Notes: generated from the sequence alone by a model not told the origin. A stretch of DNA of 64,000 bases from Rhodanobacteraceae bacterium (GCA_004299555.1 SCQU01000011.1:1-64000); one strand, 5' to 3'; positions 28,600 through 39,023 are shown, counted from the first letter of the stretch. Numbers and translations: made by a program.

Positions 28600-30426
28600 A
28601 TGCCCCACACGCAGCCACCGCCTGACACCGCGCACGGCCTCCCGGCTGCGGTACACCGGGTACCGCGCGTGCGGGTCCTGCGTGCCGCCGCCTGCACACT
28701 GCTCGCGTTCGGCTGCGTGCCAAATGCGTACGCCGACACCCTGCGCGTCACCGTGGGCGGCGTCGCGGCGGAACTGGCGGGTGCCATCAGGGCGCACGTG
28801 GCTGCCAGCCAGTACGCCGAACGCAACGACGTCAGTGCCACCCAGGCCCGGGTCCTGGCGCAAGACGCGGCGCGCCAGGCGGAAGTCGCGCTGCAGCCGT
28901 ACGGCTATTACAACGCCCGGGTTCAAAGCGCCCTCACCCGGCACGGCAGCGTGTGGACGCTGCAACTCGCGGTTACGCCCGGCCCCGCCACCCTGGTCAA
29001 GGTACTGGACGTGCGGATGCCGGACGCCGCCCTGCGACTGGCGCCCGTGCGCCACGCCGTGGACGCGTTCCAGCCACAGCCGGGCACGCCGATGAATGAT
29101 GCGGCCTACGAGGCATCCAAGGCGGCCATCGGCAGCGCGCTGCTGGAAACCGGCTGGCTCGACGCCGAGGCGAGCGAACACAAGGTGCTGGTGACGCGCG
29201 CCACGAACCGCGCCGCAATCCACCTGCACTACCAGGTGGGCGAACGTTACAAGCTTGGTGCGGTCAGCTTCAGCGGCTCGCAATTCAAGCCCGGCTTTCT
29301 GGACCGCTATGTACCCTGGCGGGCCGGCGATTGGTATTCGCAATCGAGCCTGCTGGCGCTGCAGCAGGCGCTGACCGATGCCGGCTATTTTGCGCTCGTC
29401 GATGTGGAGCCGGAAGTTGCCAGGACCAAGGATCACGTGGTCCCGGTGCAGGTCGAGCTCGCACCCGCCAAGCGGACGGTGTACACCGCGGGCGTGTTCG
29501 TCGGCACCGATACCGGGTCCGGTGTGCGCGGCGGCATCCGCCGCCGCTGGATCAACCGCAGCGGACACACGCTCGACACGCAGGCGTTGATCGCCCAATA
29601 CCTCAAGACCGCGCAGATCGTGTATGGGATCCCCCGCCCCGGCCGCAACCATGCCAACTTCAACCTTGGCATCGGTTACCGCGATGAAAACACCAAGACT
29701 TCCGTGTCGCGCACGGTCTCCCTCGCTGCCAACGAAACCCGCGACTGGCACGGTTTCGTGCGCACCATTGGCGTGCACGTGCTGAGCGGCACCTTCACGG
29801 TCGGCAACTCCGGCAAGGACGTGAACATCCCCGGCATCGAACACGGCCGCAGCACCCTGCTCTACCCGGAATTCAACCTGACCAAAAAAGTCGCCGACAA
29901 CCCGCTGTTCGTACGGCGCGGGTATGCGCTCAGCCTGACCGCGCGCGCCGACCCCGGCGTTGGCACTCGTTTCGCGCAGGCACTTGCCGATGTCACCTGG
30001 ATCCACGCGTGGGATCGCGATGATCGCCTGATCGTGCGCGGCAACGCCGGAATCACCAGCGTCCGGGATTTCAACCAGCTGCCGCCGCAATTGCGCTTCT
30101 TCGCCGGCGGTGACCGCTCGCTCCGCGGCTACGCGTACCAGGCGATCGGGCCACGCAACAGCTACACGCGCGTGGTGGGTGGACAACGCCTGCTGGTCGC
30201 CAGCGCCACGGTTGAGCACTACTTCACGCGCGACTGGGGTATCGCCGCTTTCGTCGACTCGGGCGACGCATTCGACGGCACCAATTTTCATGCACAGACC
30301 GGCGCTGGCCTCGGGCTCCGCTGGCGCTCACCCGTCGGCATGGTACGCGTTGACATCGGCAAGCCGATCCGCAACCGGTACTACCACGGGTTGCAGTTGC
30401 ACATCGCGATCGGGCCCGACCTGTGA
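28600..30426 (+). CDS. tamA: Translocation and assembly module outer-membrane protein TamA
   Basis: 608 residues of the Omp85 family. A signal peptide ends near ...NAYA (residue 46), then three POTRA-type repeats (about 50-290; for example FSGSQFKPGFLDRY) lead to a 16-strand barrel. The conserved barrel lock motif appears as FAGGDRSLRGYAYQAIGP. The barrel ends in a normal beta signal region (YYHGLQLHIAIGPDL). TamA works with TamB in lipid transport or in insertion of certain outer-membrane proteins. The start at 28600 is the first ATG giving a signal peptide, though this peptide is long. It overlaps tamB by GTGA. Confidence 0.93.
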   Translation: MPHTQPPPDTAHGLPAAVHRVPRVRVLRAAACTLLAFGCVPNAYADTLRVTVGGVAAELAGAIRAHVAASQYAERNDVSATQARVLAQDAARQAEVALQPYGYYNARVQSALTRHGSVWTLQLAVTPGPATLVKVLDVRMPDAALRLAPVRHAVDAFQPQPGTPMNDAAYEASKAAIGSALLETGWLDAEASEHKVLVTRATNRAAIHLHYQVGERYKLGAVSFSGSQFKPGFLDRYVPWRAGDWYSQSSLLALQQALTDAGYFALVDVEPEVARTKDHVVPVQVELAPAKRTVYTAGVFVGTDTGSGVRGGIRRRWINRSGHTLDTQALIAQYLKTAQIVYGIPRPGRNHANFNLGIGYRDENTKTSVSRTVSLAANETRDWHGFVRTIGVHVLSGTFTVGNSGKDVNIPGIEHGRSTLLYPEFNLTKKVADNPLFVRRGYALSLTARADPGVGTRFAQALADVTWIHAWDRDDRLIVRGNAGITSVRDFNQLPPQLRFFAGGDRSLRGYAYQAIGPRNSYTRVVGGQRLLVASATVEHYFTRDWGIAAFVDSGDAFDGTNFHAQTGAGLGLRWRSPVGMVRVDIGKPIRNRYYHGLQLHIAIGPDL

Positions 30427-33400
30427 CGCGCGCGCGCCAATGGTGGCTTGGCACCGGCGCTGCCATCGGCGTCGTTGCGCTACTGCTGGCGGTGCTGCTG
30501 GTGTGGCTGGTGTACACACCATCCGGACTGCGCTTTGCGTTGAACCGCGGCAACGCACTGCTGCACGGGCAGTTCACCTATGCCAGTGCGAGCGGCACCC
30601 TGGGTGGTACGGCACACCTGACCGGGTTGTACTACCGCGACGCCAGTGGCGATGTGTTGCGGGTAAGCCGCGCAACCATCAGCCTGCGGCCGTGGGCATT
30701 GCTCGGGCAGCGCTTGCACGTACGCCGCGCGCGCATCGAGGGCATCACGCTCGAGCTTGCACGACCCAAGTCCACCGGAAAATCGCAACCGTTTTCGCTC
30801 GCGCCGCCGCTGGCGATCGAGCTTGCAGACACACAGCTGACGCACATCGCGGTCCACCGCGCGGGCCAGCCCGCGTTCGCCGCCGGCAGCCTCGACATTG
30901 CCGGCGTGTGGAGCGACAGTCGGCTCGTGATCCGGCGGCTGGCGCTGGCAGCGCCGGCCGGCCACGCCGCGCTCGAGGGCACACTGGCGGTCGCGCGCGG
31001 ATACCGCGGCCACGGCAGGGTGACGTTTGACTGGGCTCGCGCCGGCACGCGTTACGCCGGCAGCGTCACCTCGACAGCCGATGGCCGCACCGCAAAACTC
31101 GACGCCGCGCTCACCGGGCCGGTGCCACTGCAACTCACCGCAACGATTGGCCTGGGCACCCGGCACGCGTGGTCGCTCGGGCTGACCGCCGCCAAATTCG
31201 ACGCGCGCGCGATCCCCGCCCTGCCCGCGCCGCTGCACACGCTGGCACTGGACATCCACGGCACCGGCGACGTCGGCGGCGGCAAGCTCACGGGTACCGT
31301 AACCGCCAACGGCCACGCCCTGCTGCTCGATCCGGTGCAGTTCCGCTACGACGGCCAAACCCTGACACTGGATCCGCTGCGGCTGCGTTCACCGGAAATT
31401 GCCGGCAGCGCGGCGCTGACGGGCGCGGTGCACCTGGATACCGCGCCCATCAGCGTCGATCTTGATGCCGAATGGAAAGACGTGGCCTTGCCCGCGCACC
31501 TCGCTGGCCAGCCATTCGCGACCCACGGCAACCTCCATCTTGCGGGCAACACGGCGCACTTCGCGGTGAACGGCACCCTGGCGGCGGGCCCGCCTGGGCG
31601 CCTGTCGAGCCTGCGACTGGATCTTGCCGGCACTCCGCACGCGATCAACGTGCGCACGATGCAGCTGCTGCAGACCAACGGCGGCCTGGAAATCACGGGC
31701 CACATCGGCCTGCAGCCGATGTCGTGGCAACTCACCGCCCGCGCACACAAGCTGGATCCCGGCACGCTGCTCGCGGGCTGGAGCGGCGCGCTCGACTTCA
31801 CGCTGGCGAGCCACGGCACATGGAGCGCGCAGGGCCCGGCCGCCAGCGTCACCCTCGCCGGCGTCACTGGCACCCTGCGCGGCCGTAACCTCGCCGGCAG
31901 TCATGCGGACCTGGCCATCACCCCCGACAACTGGCTCACCGGCTCGCTGCTGCTCGTCGCCGGTCACAGCCGTATCCAGGCGCGCGGGCAACCGGGGCCG
32001 CAGACCCACGCGACCGTGATCCTCGACGTTGCGTCGTTGAACGACTGGCTGCCGGGGACAAGCGGCGCGCTGCGCGGGCAGTTCACGGTTGCTGGACGCA
32101 GGCCGAAACTCGCCATCGCGGGCCAGTTGCAAGGCCAGCACCTGCAGCGGGGCACCCTGCGCATCGCTGCCTTGCGCCTCACGGCGGCGCTACCGGACTT
32201 CGCGCAAGCGGCCGGCAACTTCAACCTCGCGCTCGAGGGCGTGCATGCGACGGGGCTCGACTTCAAGCAGGTTCGGCTCGACGCCAGCGGTACCGCCAAC
32301 GCGCACCGGCTGCGCCTGCACGCGAGCGGTACGCAGCTGGACGCGGCGCTCGCACTCGCGGGCAGCTGGAACGCCAATACCCGGCGCTGGACCGGCATCC
32401 TGAGCGACGCGGAATTTGCATCCGCAGGAATGCCCGCCTGGCGTCAGCAACAGCCGGGCACGATCACCTGGCAAGGCGGCGCGCTGACGCTCGCCGAGGT
32501 CTGCCTGAGCGCCGGGACACCGCGGCTTTGCGTGGCGGGGCGCCGCGACGCGCGTGGCGCGCTCACCGGCAAGTACTCGCTGCACGGCTTGCCACTGCAA
32601 CTGCTGGCGTCCCTGGCGGGTGGCGGCCAACCGCTTGCCGTCAGCGGTGACGTCTCGGGAACGGGCGCGTTCCAGTTGGACGCCAACGGCGCCCTCACCG
32701 GCCATGCGGCGCTGGCAGCCAGCGCCGGCACTATCGCCCTTGCCGCCACTGCCAACCGGCCATTGCTCGCCTGGTCGGGCCTTGCGGTTGAAGCGACCGC
32801 CAAGGGCAGCAGCCAACACATTGCCCTGCACGGCATACTCGCCGATGGCGGCGACATCCGCGGTGACGTCACCCTCACCGGTACCCGCCACGCGCTCGCG
32901 GGCACCGTCAATGTGGATCTGCGCAGCCTCGCGGTGCTGGATGCGCTGTCACCCGAGATTGCTAATGCGCGCGGTACGGCCGCCGGCGCGCTCACGCTCG
33001 CCGGTACGCTCGCGGCACCACAATTTTCCGGGCGCATTGAGGCACGCGATTTCGCGGCCGAAGTGCCGCGCGCGGGCATCGAGCTGCACGCCGGCGCGTT
33101 CGTCGTAGCGGGCGACGCGCAAGGACGCCTCACCGTGACCGGACAGGTCACCTCCGGCGCCGGCGTGTTGCACGTCAATGGCACCACCGGCCTCGCCGCC
33201 AACGCGCCACTCAGCCTTGCGCTCCAGGGCAGCGACGTACTGGTCGCGGACCTGCCCGCCGCCCGCGTCATGGCGTCGCCCGACTTGCGTATTGCGCGTC
33301 GCGACGGCGTGTTTTCGGTGACGGGCAGCATCACCATCCCCAGCGCCCGGGTGGAGGTCGAGAAACTTCCGGGTCGAGGCCCGGCCGCAGCGTCGCCGGA

Positions 33401-34154
33401 CGTCGTCGTCGTGGACGCTCCGCCCACCGCCAAGGTGGCGCCACTGGCCATGACCGCCGCGGTCCAGGTCAAGCTCGGTGCTGCCGTCAAAGTGCAAGGT
33501 TACGGACTTGACGGCACGGTACACGGACAACTCGCGGTCAACGTGCAGCCGGGCCGCAGCGCCACCGGCCGCGGTGAAATCCGCGTTGCAGGCAACTACC
33601 AGGCCTACGGCCAGAACCTCAGCATCGAGCGCGGCCGCCTGCTGTTCGCCGGCACCCGGCTGGACGATCCGGGCCTCGATATCCGCGCCGTACGCACGAT
33701 CCGCAGCCAGGATGTCACCGTGGGCCTGGCGATTCGCGGCACCGCGCAGCGGCCAATTCTGACCGTGTTTTCCGACCCGGCGATGGAACAGGCGGAGGCG
33801 CTTTCCTACCTCGTCACCGGCCGTCCGCTGGACGCGTTGAAGAGTGGGGAAGGCGACACCCTCAACACCGCGGCGCAGGCGCTGGGAGGACTGGCCGGCG
33901 ACCGTCTGGCCAAGTCCATCGGTTCCCGCCTGGGCCTCGAGGCTGGCGTCGCCAGCAGTGAGGCGCTGGGCGGCTCGGCCTTCACCGCGGGCAAATACCT
34001 CTCACCCCGCTTGTTCGTGAGCTACGGCGTCGGCCTGTTCACCCCCGGGCAGGTCGTTACCTTGCGCTACACGCTCAACCGCTTCCTGCAGTTTGAAGCC
34101 GAAAACGCAACCAGCGGCAACCGCGCAAGCCTCAACTATCAAATTGAAAAATAG
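30423..34154 (+). CDS. tamB: Translocation and assembly module inner-membrane protein TamB
   Basis: 1243 residues, the usual scale. A single N-terminal membrane anchor (about 11-31) is followed by a very long repetitive beta structure, expected to form a hydrophobic groove across the periplasm, and by the C-terminal DUF490/TamB domain (from about 900), which ends GLFTPGQVVTLRYTLNRFLQFEAENATSGNRASLNYQIEK-like. GTG start inside the tamA stop. In E. coli, TamB and its relatives move phospholipid to the outer membrane. Here the pair follows a beta-glucan synthase on the same strand. Confidence 0.94.
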   Translation: MTRARQWWLGTGAAIGVVALLLAVLLVWLVYTPSGLRFALNRGNALLHGQFTYASASGTLGGTAHLTGLYYRDASGDVLRVSRATISLRPWALLGQRLHVRRARIEGITLELARPKSTGKSQPFSLAPPLAIELADTQLTHIAVHRAGQPAFAAGSLDIAGVWSDSRLVIRRLALAAPAGHAALEGTLAVARGYRGHGRVTFDWARAGTRYAGSVTSTADGRTAKLDAALTGPVPLQLTATIGLGTRHAWSLGLTAAKFDARAIPALPAPLHTLALDIHGTGDVGGGKLTGTVTANGHALLLDPVQFRYDGQTLTLDPLRLRSPEIAGSAALTGAVHLDTAPISVDLDAEWKDVALPAHLAGQPFATHGNLHLAGNTAHFAVNGTLAAGPPGRLSSLRLDLAGTPHAINVRTMQLLQTNGGLEITGHIGLQPMSWQLTARAHKLDPGTLLAGWSGALDFTLASHGTWSAQGPAASVTLAGVTGTLRGRNLAGSHADLAITPDNWLTGSLLLVAGHSRIQARGQPGPQTHATVILDVASLNDWLPGTSGALRGQFTVAGRRPKLAIAGQLQGQHLQRGTLRIAALRLTAALPDFAQAAGNFNLALEGVHATGLDFKQVRLDASGTANAHRLRLHASGTQLDAALALAGSWNANTRRWTGILSDAEFASAGMPAWRQQQPGTITWQGGALTLAEVCLSAGTPRLCVAGRRDARGALTGKYSLHGLPLQLLASLAGGGQPLAVSGDVSGTGAFQLDANGALTGHAALAASAGTIALAATANRPLLAWSGLAVEATAKGSSQHIALHGILADGGDIRGDVTLTGTRHALAGTVNVDLRSLAVLDALSPEIANARGTAAGALTLAGTLAAPQFSGRIEARDFAAEVPRAGIELHAGAFVVAGDAQGRLTVTGQVTSGAGVLHVNGTTGLAANAPLSLALQGSDVLVADLPAARVMASPDLRIARRDGVFSVTGSITIPSARVEVEKLPGRGPAAASPDVVVVDAPPTAKVAPLAMTAAVQVKLGAAVKVQGYGLDGTVHGQLAVNVQPGRSATGRGEIRVAGNYQAYGQNLSIERGRLLFAGTRLDDPGLDIRAVRTIRSQDVTVGLAIRGTAQRPILTVFSDPAMEQAEALSYLVTGRPLDALKSGEGDTLNTAAQALGGLAGDRLAKSIGSRLGLEAGVASSEALGGSAFTAGKYLSPRLFVSYGVGLFTPGQVVTLRYTLNRFLQFEAENATSGNRASLNYQIEK

Positions 34155-34210
34155 CCGTGGCGCATGCAGCGGCTGGTAGAGTGCGCGCTGCCTTGCTACC
34201 CGGATCGGAC

Positions 34211-35071
34211 ATGGAGCAGCCGGCCAACGCACCCCCACCCAATCCTGACGCACGCAGCGCGCGGGCGTTGACGCCGCCGTACCCTGCGCCCGGTGCCGGG
34301 CCCGGGGTGTGGAGCGGGCTTGGCACCGTTGGCCTGTATTTCCTGCTGCAACTCGGGATCAGCGCGCTGGCTGGCGCCGCGATCGGCTTCGTGCTCGCGG
34401 TACGGGCGGGAGTGGAAGCCGGCCTGCAGCACAGCCGGCCCAACGTCCAGGCGATCATGGCGCTGGTGCGCACCAATCCGAATGTGCGCATCGTGCTGAC
34501 CGTCGTCACCGTCGCCGCCGCAGCCGCGGTGCTGACCGCCATCGTCCGCCGCGCATGGCCCGCGCAGTGGGCGCGCGGCGGTGTGCCCGGCCTTGGCCTG
34601 GCAGCCACGCCCCGCCGCCGCGCCTATCCGCTTGCGGTGGTACTCGGCTTTTGCATCCTGCTGGCGGGCGGATGGCTGACCCACCTTCTGGCCGGGCACC
34701 ATCCCGTGCAACAGGACGTCACCATCATGGCCAGCCACGCGTCGCTGGGCCTGCGCGTGCTGCTGGTGCTGATGGTCGTAGGCGTCGCGCCCTTCGTGGA
34801 AGAGCTGGTATTCCGCGGCGTGCTCTTGTCGGGACTTGCCAGCCGGCTGCCGGTGGCGTGGGCCGTCGTGGCCAGCGCACTGGTTTTCGGTGCTGCCCAC
34901 CTGCCTGACTTCAGCTTCGCATGGTACCCCGTGCCGGCGTTGATCGTGCTGGGCCTGGTGCTTGGGTGGCTGCGCGTGTACTCGCGTTCGCTCTGGCCCT
35001 CCGTCACGCTGCACGCGACCAACAACCTGTTCGCGGCGATCGGGTGGTTCATCACCATGCATCCGCGTTGA
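34211..35071 (+). CDS. CPBP-family intramembrane glutamic endopeptidase
   Basis: 286 residues with about seven membrane segments. The CPBP (Abi/Rce1-like) motifs are intact: EELVFRG (glutamate pair and Arg), FGAAHLPDF (His) and LHATNNL (His and Asn). Bacterial members cut membrane proteins or modified peptides; some act in bacteriocin immunity. The start at 34211 is preferred to an in-frame GTG at 34157, two bases after tamB, because the longer form only adds a disordered stretch; neither has a good ribosome site. Same direction and tight spacing suggest cotranscription with tamAB. Confidence 0.88.
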   Translation: MEQPANAPPPNPDARSARALTPPYPAPGAGPGVWSGLGTVGLYFLLQLGISALAGAAIGFVLAVRAGVEAGLQHSRPNVQAIMALVRTNPNVRIVLTVVTVAAAAAVLTAIVRRAWPAQWARGGVPGLGLAATPRRRAYPLAVVLGFCILLAGGWLTHLLAGHHPVQQDVTIMASHASLGLRVLLVLMVVGVAPFVEELVFRGVLLSGLASRLPVAWAVVASALVFGAAHLPDFSFAWYPVPALIVLGLVLGWLRVYSRSLWPSVTLHATNNLFAAIGWFITMHPR

Positions 35072-35102
35072 GCGGCCGCCGCATTTGAGCGCAGCGGCTG
35101 GT

Positions 35103-36875
35103 TCAATAGCCGGCCGCAGCGCCCGCCGGGTAGCGCGGGTCATTGACGCTTTCAAGCCGATGCGTCTGCGGACTGACCAGGATCGCGCTGACATCGCCAA
35201 GGTGGTTGACGGGCGTCAGCTTGTAGCCCATCGTCCGCAACGCGGCCGCAACCGTCGGCGTGAACGCGCCGGGCTCGGCAAACACCGTGTCCGGATACCA
35301 CTGAATGTGGATGCGCGGCGCGTCGATCGCCTGCTTGAGGCCCATCCCGTATTCGATCACGTTGAGGATGCTTTCCATCGTGGTCGAAATGATCGACGAG
35401 CCCCCGGGGCTGCCGGTCACCATGAACAGCTCGCCACCGCGCAGCACGACGGTCGGGCTCATCGAGCTCAAGGGACGCTTGCCGGGCTCGATCCGATTGG
35501 CCTGGCCCTCCACCAGCCCGAACTGGTTCGGCACACCCGGCTTGGAGGTGAAGTCATCCATTTCGTTGTTGAGGAAGAAACCCGTGTCGCCGGCAATCTG
35601 CTTGATGCCGAAAAACCCGTTGACGGTATAGGTCACCGCCACCGCGTTGCCCCTGGCATCGACGATGGAATAATGCGTGGTGTTGGTCGCCTGATACGGG
35701 CCGAGGCTCCCCTGCACCTGCGCCGATGGCGTGGCGCGACCGGGTTGGATGCTGGCGCGCAGTTCGGCGGCGTGCTCGGCCGACAGCAGGCGGGCGACGG
35801 GATTGCGGACAAAGGCCGGATCGCCAAGGTAGGTGTTGCGGTCGGCAAACGCGCGCCGCTCGGCTTCAAGGAAGTAGTGGGCGCTCCGGGCAGAATGGAA
35901 CCCCCACCGCCCAAGCGGCAACGGTTCGAGGATCTGCAGCGTTTCGCAGATCGTGGTACCGCCTGAACTCGGTGGCGGCGCCGACACGATCGTGTAGCCG
36001 TGGTAGTGGCATTCGACCGGCCTTTCCCACGGTGCGGTGTAGGCCTTGAAATCGGCCAGCGTCAGCAGGCCGTGGTTGGCCTGGCTGGCCTTGACGATGG
36101 CCGCCGCAATGGGGCCCTCGTAAAACGCCTTCGTGCCGCCCTTGGCGATCAATTGCAGCGTACGCGCGAGCTCGGGTTGCCTGAGCACCTGCCCCGGCTG
36201 CCAGGGCCGGCCGTGATCAAGGAAAATCGCCGCGACGTTCGGGTGTTGCGCAAAGTACCGGGTCGAGGTATCCAGCAGCCTGACGTCACCCGGCACCAGC
36301 GTGAAGCCATCCTCGGCAAGCTTGATGGCCGGCGCCATGACCTGCGCCAGGCTCAGCGTGCCATATTTCGCCAACGCCTCATTGAGGCCCATGACCGTGC
36401 CGGGGACGCCAACGCCCAGATAGGTCCGCGTGCTGCGCCCCGGCACCACCTTGCCATCGGCGTTCTGCATCATGTTGGGACGCGCGGCCAACGGCGCCTT
36501 CTCGCGAAAGTCGAGGAACACGTTCCGGCCATTGGCAAGATGCAGCGTCATGAAACCGCCGCCGCCAATGTTGCCGCAGCACGGATCGACCACCGCCAGC
36601 GCGTAGCCAACCGCGACGGCCGCATCGACCGCGTTGCCGCCCTGCTTCAAAATGCTGACGCCGACCTCAGTCGCGCGATGCTGGGCGGTCACCACCATAC
36701 CGTGCCGGGCCGTCACCAGTGGTTCGTCCGGCCGCGCGACGCGCTGCCCGGCAACCTGCAGCGGCCCGTCCTGGACGGTTTGCTGGCTCCGGCCCGTCGA
36801 CGCGCTTGCCGGCGCCGCCCACAGCCCGCCCAGCAGCAGGACGCAGCCAAGACCCGTTGCAACCATGCCTCGCAT
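35103..36875 (-). CDS. ggt: Gamma-glutamyltranspeptidase
   Basis: 590 residues with a signal peptide (residues 1-26). The proenzyme cuts itself before Thr399 in NTTHYSIVD, and that Thr becomes the nucleophile of the small subunit. The oxyanion and substrate loops GSPGGSSI and CCGNIGGGGFM are also visible. It breaks down glutathione and gamma-glutamyl peptides in the periplasm and can transfer the gamma-glutamyl group. Convergent with the CPBP gene. A yghU-type glutathione transferase and a MAPEG protein lie about 10 kb away, but there is no operon link. Confidence 0.95.
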   Translation of the reverse strand: MRGMVATGLGCVLLLGGLWAAPASASTGRSQQTVQDGPLQVAGQRVARPDEPLVTARHGMVVTAQHRATEVGVSILKQGGNAVDAAVAVGYALAVVDPCCGNIGGGGFMTLHLANGRNVFLDFREKAPLAARPNMMQNADGKVVPGRSTRTYLGVGVPGTVMGLNEALAKYGTLSLAQVMAPAIKLAEDGFTLVPGDVRLLDTSTRYFAQHPNVAAIFLDHGRPWQPGQVLRQPELARTLQLIAKGGTKAFYEGPIAAAIVKASQANHGLLTLADFKAYTAPWERPVECHYHGYTIVSAPPPSSGGTTICETLQILEPLPLGRWGFHSARSAHYFLEAERRAFADRNTYLGDPAFVRNPVARLLSAEHAAELRASIQPGRATPSAQVQGSLGPYQATNTTHYSIVDARGNAVAVTYTVNGFFGIKQIAGDTGFFLNNEMDDFTSKPGVPNQFGLVEGQANRIEPGKRPLSSMSPTVVLRGGELFMVTGSPGGSSIISTTMESILNVIEYGMGLKQAIDAPRIHIQWYPDTVFAEPGAFTPTVAAALRTMGYKLTPVNHLGDVSAILVSPQTHRLESVNDPRYPAGAAAGY

Positions 36876-37012
36876 AAAATCCTTCCCGGCAGTTCAATCC
36901 GGACGCGCCGTCGCCGCGCGCGTGCTGCAATCAGCAGCGCGCCGGAAACCGATCCCGGTACACACACCATACCGCATGTGCACGAAGCTGCGGCGTCAAC
37001 GTGCGACGGCCG

Positions 37013-38164
37013 TCACAGATGGTCGTGCCGGCACGCCTCAATCACCGGTGCGACCTGTGCTTCGCGGCCAACCGCCCGGCCCACCTGCTCCAGGCGCTTG
37101 GCCAGGGTGGCCGCATCGGACGCGCACACCGTGGCATGGCCCACCTTGCGGCCCGGCCGCGGCGCCTTGCCATAGTCGTGCCAGTGGACACCCGGCAGCG
37201 CGATGAGCTTGTCGCGGTCAGGCAGCTCGCCAATCCAGTTGAGCATGCAGGATGGAAACCGTACCGCAGTATCACCCAGCGGCATGCCCATCACCGCACG
37301 CACATGGTTTTCAAACTGCGAGGTGACCGCACCCTCGATCGTCCAGTGGCCCGAGTTGTGTACGCGCGGCGCCATCTCGTTGCCAAGCAACTCGTCACCC
37401 AGGACAAACAATTCGACCGTGAACGCGCCGACGTAGTCGAGGTGCTCGGCGATGGCGCGGGCGTGCGCAGCGGCGGCATGGCCGATGGATTGCCCATGCA
37501 CGGTCGGTGCAAGGCTTGTCGACAGGATGCCATTGACGTGCCAGTTGCGGGTCACCGGCCAGGCGCGAAACTCTCCGCTGGCAGCGCGCACGGCAATCAC
37601 CGAGGCTTCGTAATCAAACGGCACGAAGGCTTCGAGGATCAGCCCGCGGGTGGCCGCGTGCATGCCCAGTGCCGCCCACGCGGCATTGGCATCCGCCGCG
37701 GTCTTCAGGCGGAACTGGCCCTTGCCATCGTAGCCTTCACGGCGCGTCTTGAGGATCGCGGGGGCGCCGATCTTCGCCAGCGCGGCGTCAAGCCCGGCCC
37801 GCGTCGCGACCGGCGCAAACTCGGTCGTGGGCAACCCGCAACCACGGAACATGGTCTTTTCCAGCACGCGGTCCTGCGCGGTCGCCAGCGCCAGCGCGTT
37901 GGGTGCAACCCGCGTACGGGCGCTCAACCATTCAGCGGTGTGCGCGGGCACGTTCTCGAAATCGAACGTTGCCACGTCAACCTCGTGCGCGAAGGCTTCC
38001 AGCTTCTCCGGTGCGTCCCAGCCTACGGTCGACAGCGGTGCCAGCTGTCCGGCACATGCGTCGGCAACCTGGTCGACGATGGAAAAACGCACGCCCAGCG
38101 GCACGCCCGCCTCGACCAGCATGCGCGCCAGCTGGCCACCACCCAGAATCCCCAGCGTCTGCAT
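37013..38164 (-). CDS. purK: N5-carboxyaminoimidazole ribonucleotide synthase
   Basis: 383 residues, ATP-grasp fold. N-terminal GILGGGQLARML, the lid and ATP region ILKTRREGYDGKGQ, VPFDYEASVI, and the metal site ELFVLGDELLGNEMAPRVHNSGHWT are characteristic. It carboxylates AIR with ATP and bicarbonate to N5-CAIR in purine synthesis. The ATG at 38164 shares one base with the purE stop (TGATG), so purE and purK are coupled in the usual order. Confidence 0.97.
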   Translation of the reverse strand: MQTLGILGGGQLARMLVEAGVPLGVRFSIVDQVADACAGQLAPLSTVGWDAPEKLEAFAHEVDVATFDFENVPAHTAEWLSARTRVAPNALALATAQDRVLEKTMFRGCGLPTTEFAPVATRAGLDAALAKIGAPAILKTRREGYDGKGQFRLKTAADANAAWAALGMHAATRGLILEAFVPFDYEASVIAVRAASGEFRAWPVTRNWHVNGILSTSLAPTVHGQSIGHAAAAHARAIAEHLDYVGAFTVELFVLGDELLGNEMAPRVHNSGHWTIEGAVTSQFENHVRAVMGMPLGDTAVRFPSCMLNWIGELPDRDKLIALPGVHWHDYGKAPRPGRKVGHATVCASDAATLAKRLEQVGRAVGREAQVAPVIEACRHDHL

Positions 38165-38721
38165 CAGCGTGAACCCGGCGCCTGCGTAGCAGCCCGGCGC
38201 CTGCGCGCGGCCGGTGGTTTGCTGCGGGGGTCCGGGTCGGCCAGCACCTGCCGGGTTTGATCGGCCCGGAACGCATCCAGCGCCTGCGCCACCTTGTCAT
38301 CGTGCAAGGCGACGATCGCGGCCGCGAGCAAGCCCGCGTTCCTGGCGCCGGCATCGCCGATCGCGAGCGTGCCCACGGGGATCCCGGCCGGCATCTGCAC
38401 GATCGACAGCAGTGAATCCAGTCCCTGCAAGGCGCGCGACTGCACCGGTACCCCAAGCACCGGCAGGCGGGTCTTGGCCGCCAGCATGCCCGGCAGGTGC
38501 GCGGCACCGCCTGCGCCGGCAATGATGACCTCCAGCCCGCGCCCGGCCGCGGTTTCCGCATAGGCAAACAACCTGTCTGGTGTCCGGTGGGCAGACACCA
38601 CTTCCACTTCGTGCGCGACCCCCAGCAACGTCAGCACATCGGCGGCGTGCCGCAGCGTTTCCCAATCGGAACGTGACCCCATCACCACCCCGACCCGGGG
38701 CGTGGCCGTCGCTTTCTGCAT
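38164..38721 (-). CDS. purE: N5-CAIR mutase
   Basis: 185 residues. The class I PurE core is present: [55 protein letters not shown] and [13 protein letters not shown]. It moves the carboxyl group of N5-CAIR to carbon 4. The basic, Arg/Ala-rich tail of about 20 residues is longer than in typical PurE. It is divergent from the Trm112-like gene across 35 bases, which must hold both promoters. Confidence 0.96.
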   Translation of the reverse strand: MQKATATPRVGVVMGSRSDWETLRHAADVLTLLGVAHEVEVVSAHRTPDRLFAYAETAAGRGLEVIIAGAGGAAHLPGMLAAKTRLPVLGVPVQSRALQGLDSLLSIVQMPAGIPVGTLAIGDAGARNAGLLAAAIVALHDDKVAQALDAFRADQTRQVLADPDPRSKPPAARRRRAATQAPGSR

Positions 38722-38756
38722 GGTCTCACCGGCGCAAAACCGGTATTGTACGCGCC

Positions 38757-39023
38757 ATGGACAAACGCTTGCTGGATATCCTTTGCGACCCGGTCACCAA
38801 GACCCCGGTGCGGCCCCTGCGCCGCGACGAGCTGGACGCGTTGAACAGTGCGATCGGCGCGGGTGAGGTGGATACCGTGGCGGGCCAGAAGGTCGCAACG
38901 CCCCTGGCCGCCGGCCTCATCACCACCGACCGCAAGGTCGTGTACCGGATTGACGAGGACATCCCGGTGATGCTGGCCGAAGAGGGCATCGGAACCGCAC
39001 AGCTGCTCAGTTTTCCGGCCTGA
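38757..39023 (+). CDS. Trm112-like protein
   Basis: 88 residues. The start [18 protein letters not shown] matches the Trm112/YcaR family of small proteins, partners of methyltransferases in eukaryotes and archaea and of unclear role in bacteria. Only one of the usual cysteines is present, so a zinc knuckle is unlikely. The central part [20 protein letters not shown] is well conserved. It is longer than most bacterial members (about 60) because of an inserted segment at residues 20-52. Divergent from purE. Confidence 0.82.
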   Translation: MDKRLLDILCDPVTKTPVRPLRRDELDALNSAIGAGEVDTVAGQKVATPLAAGLITTDRKVVYRIDEDIPVMLAEEGIGTAQLLSFPA

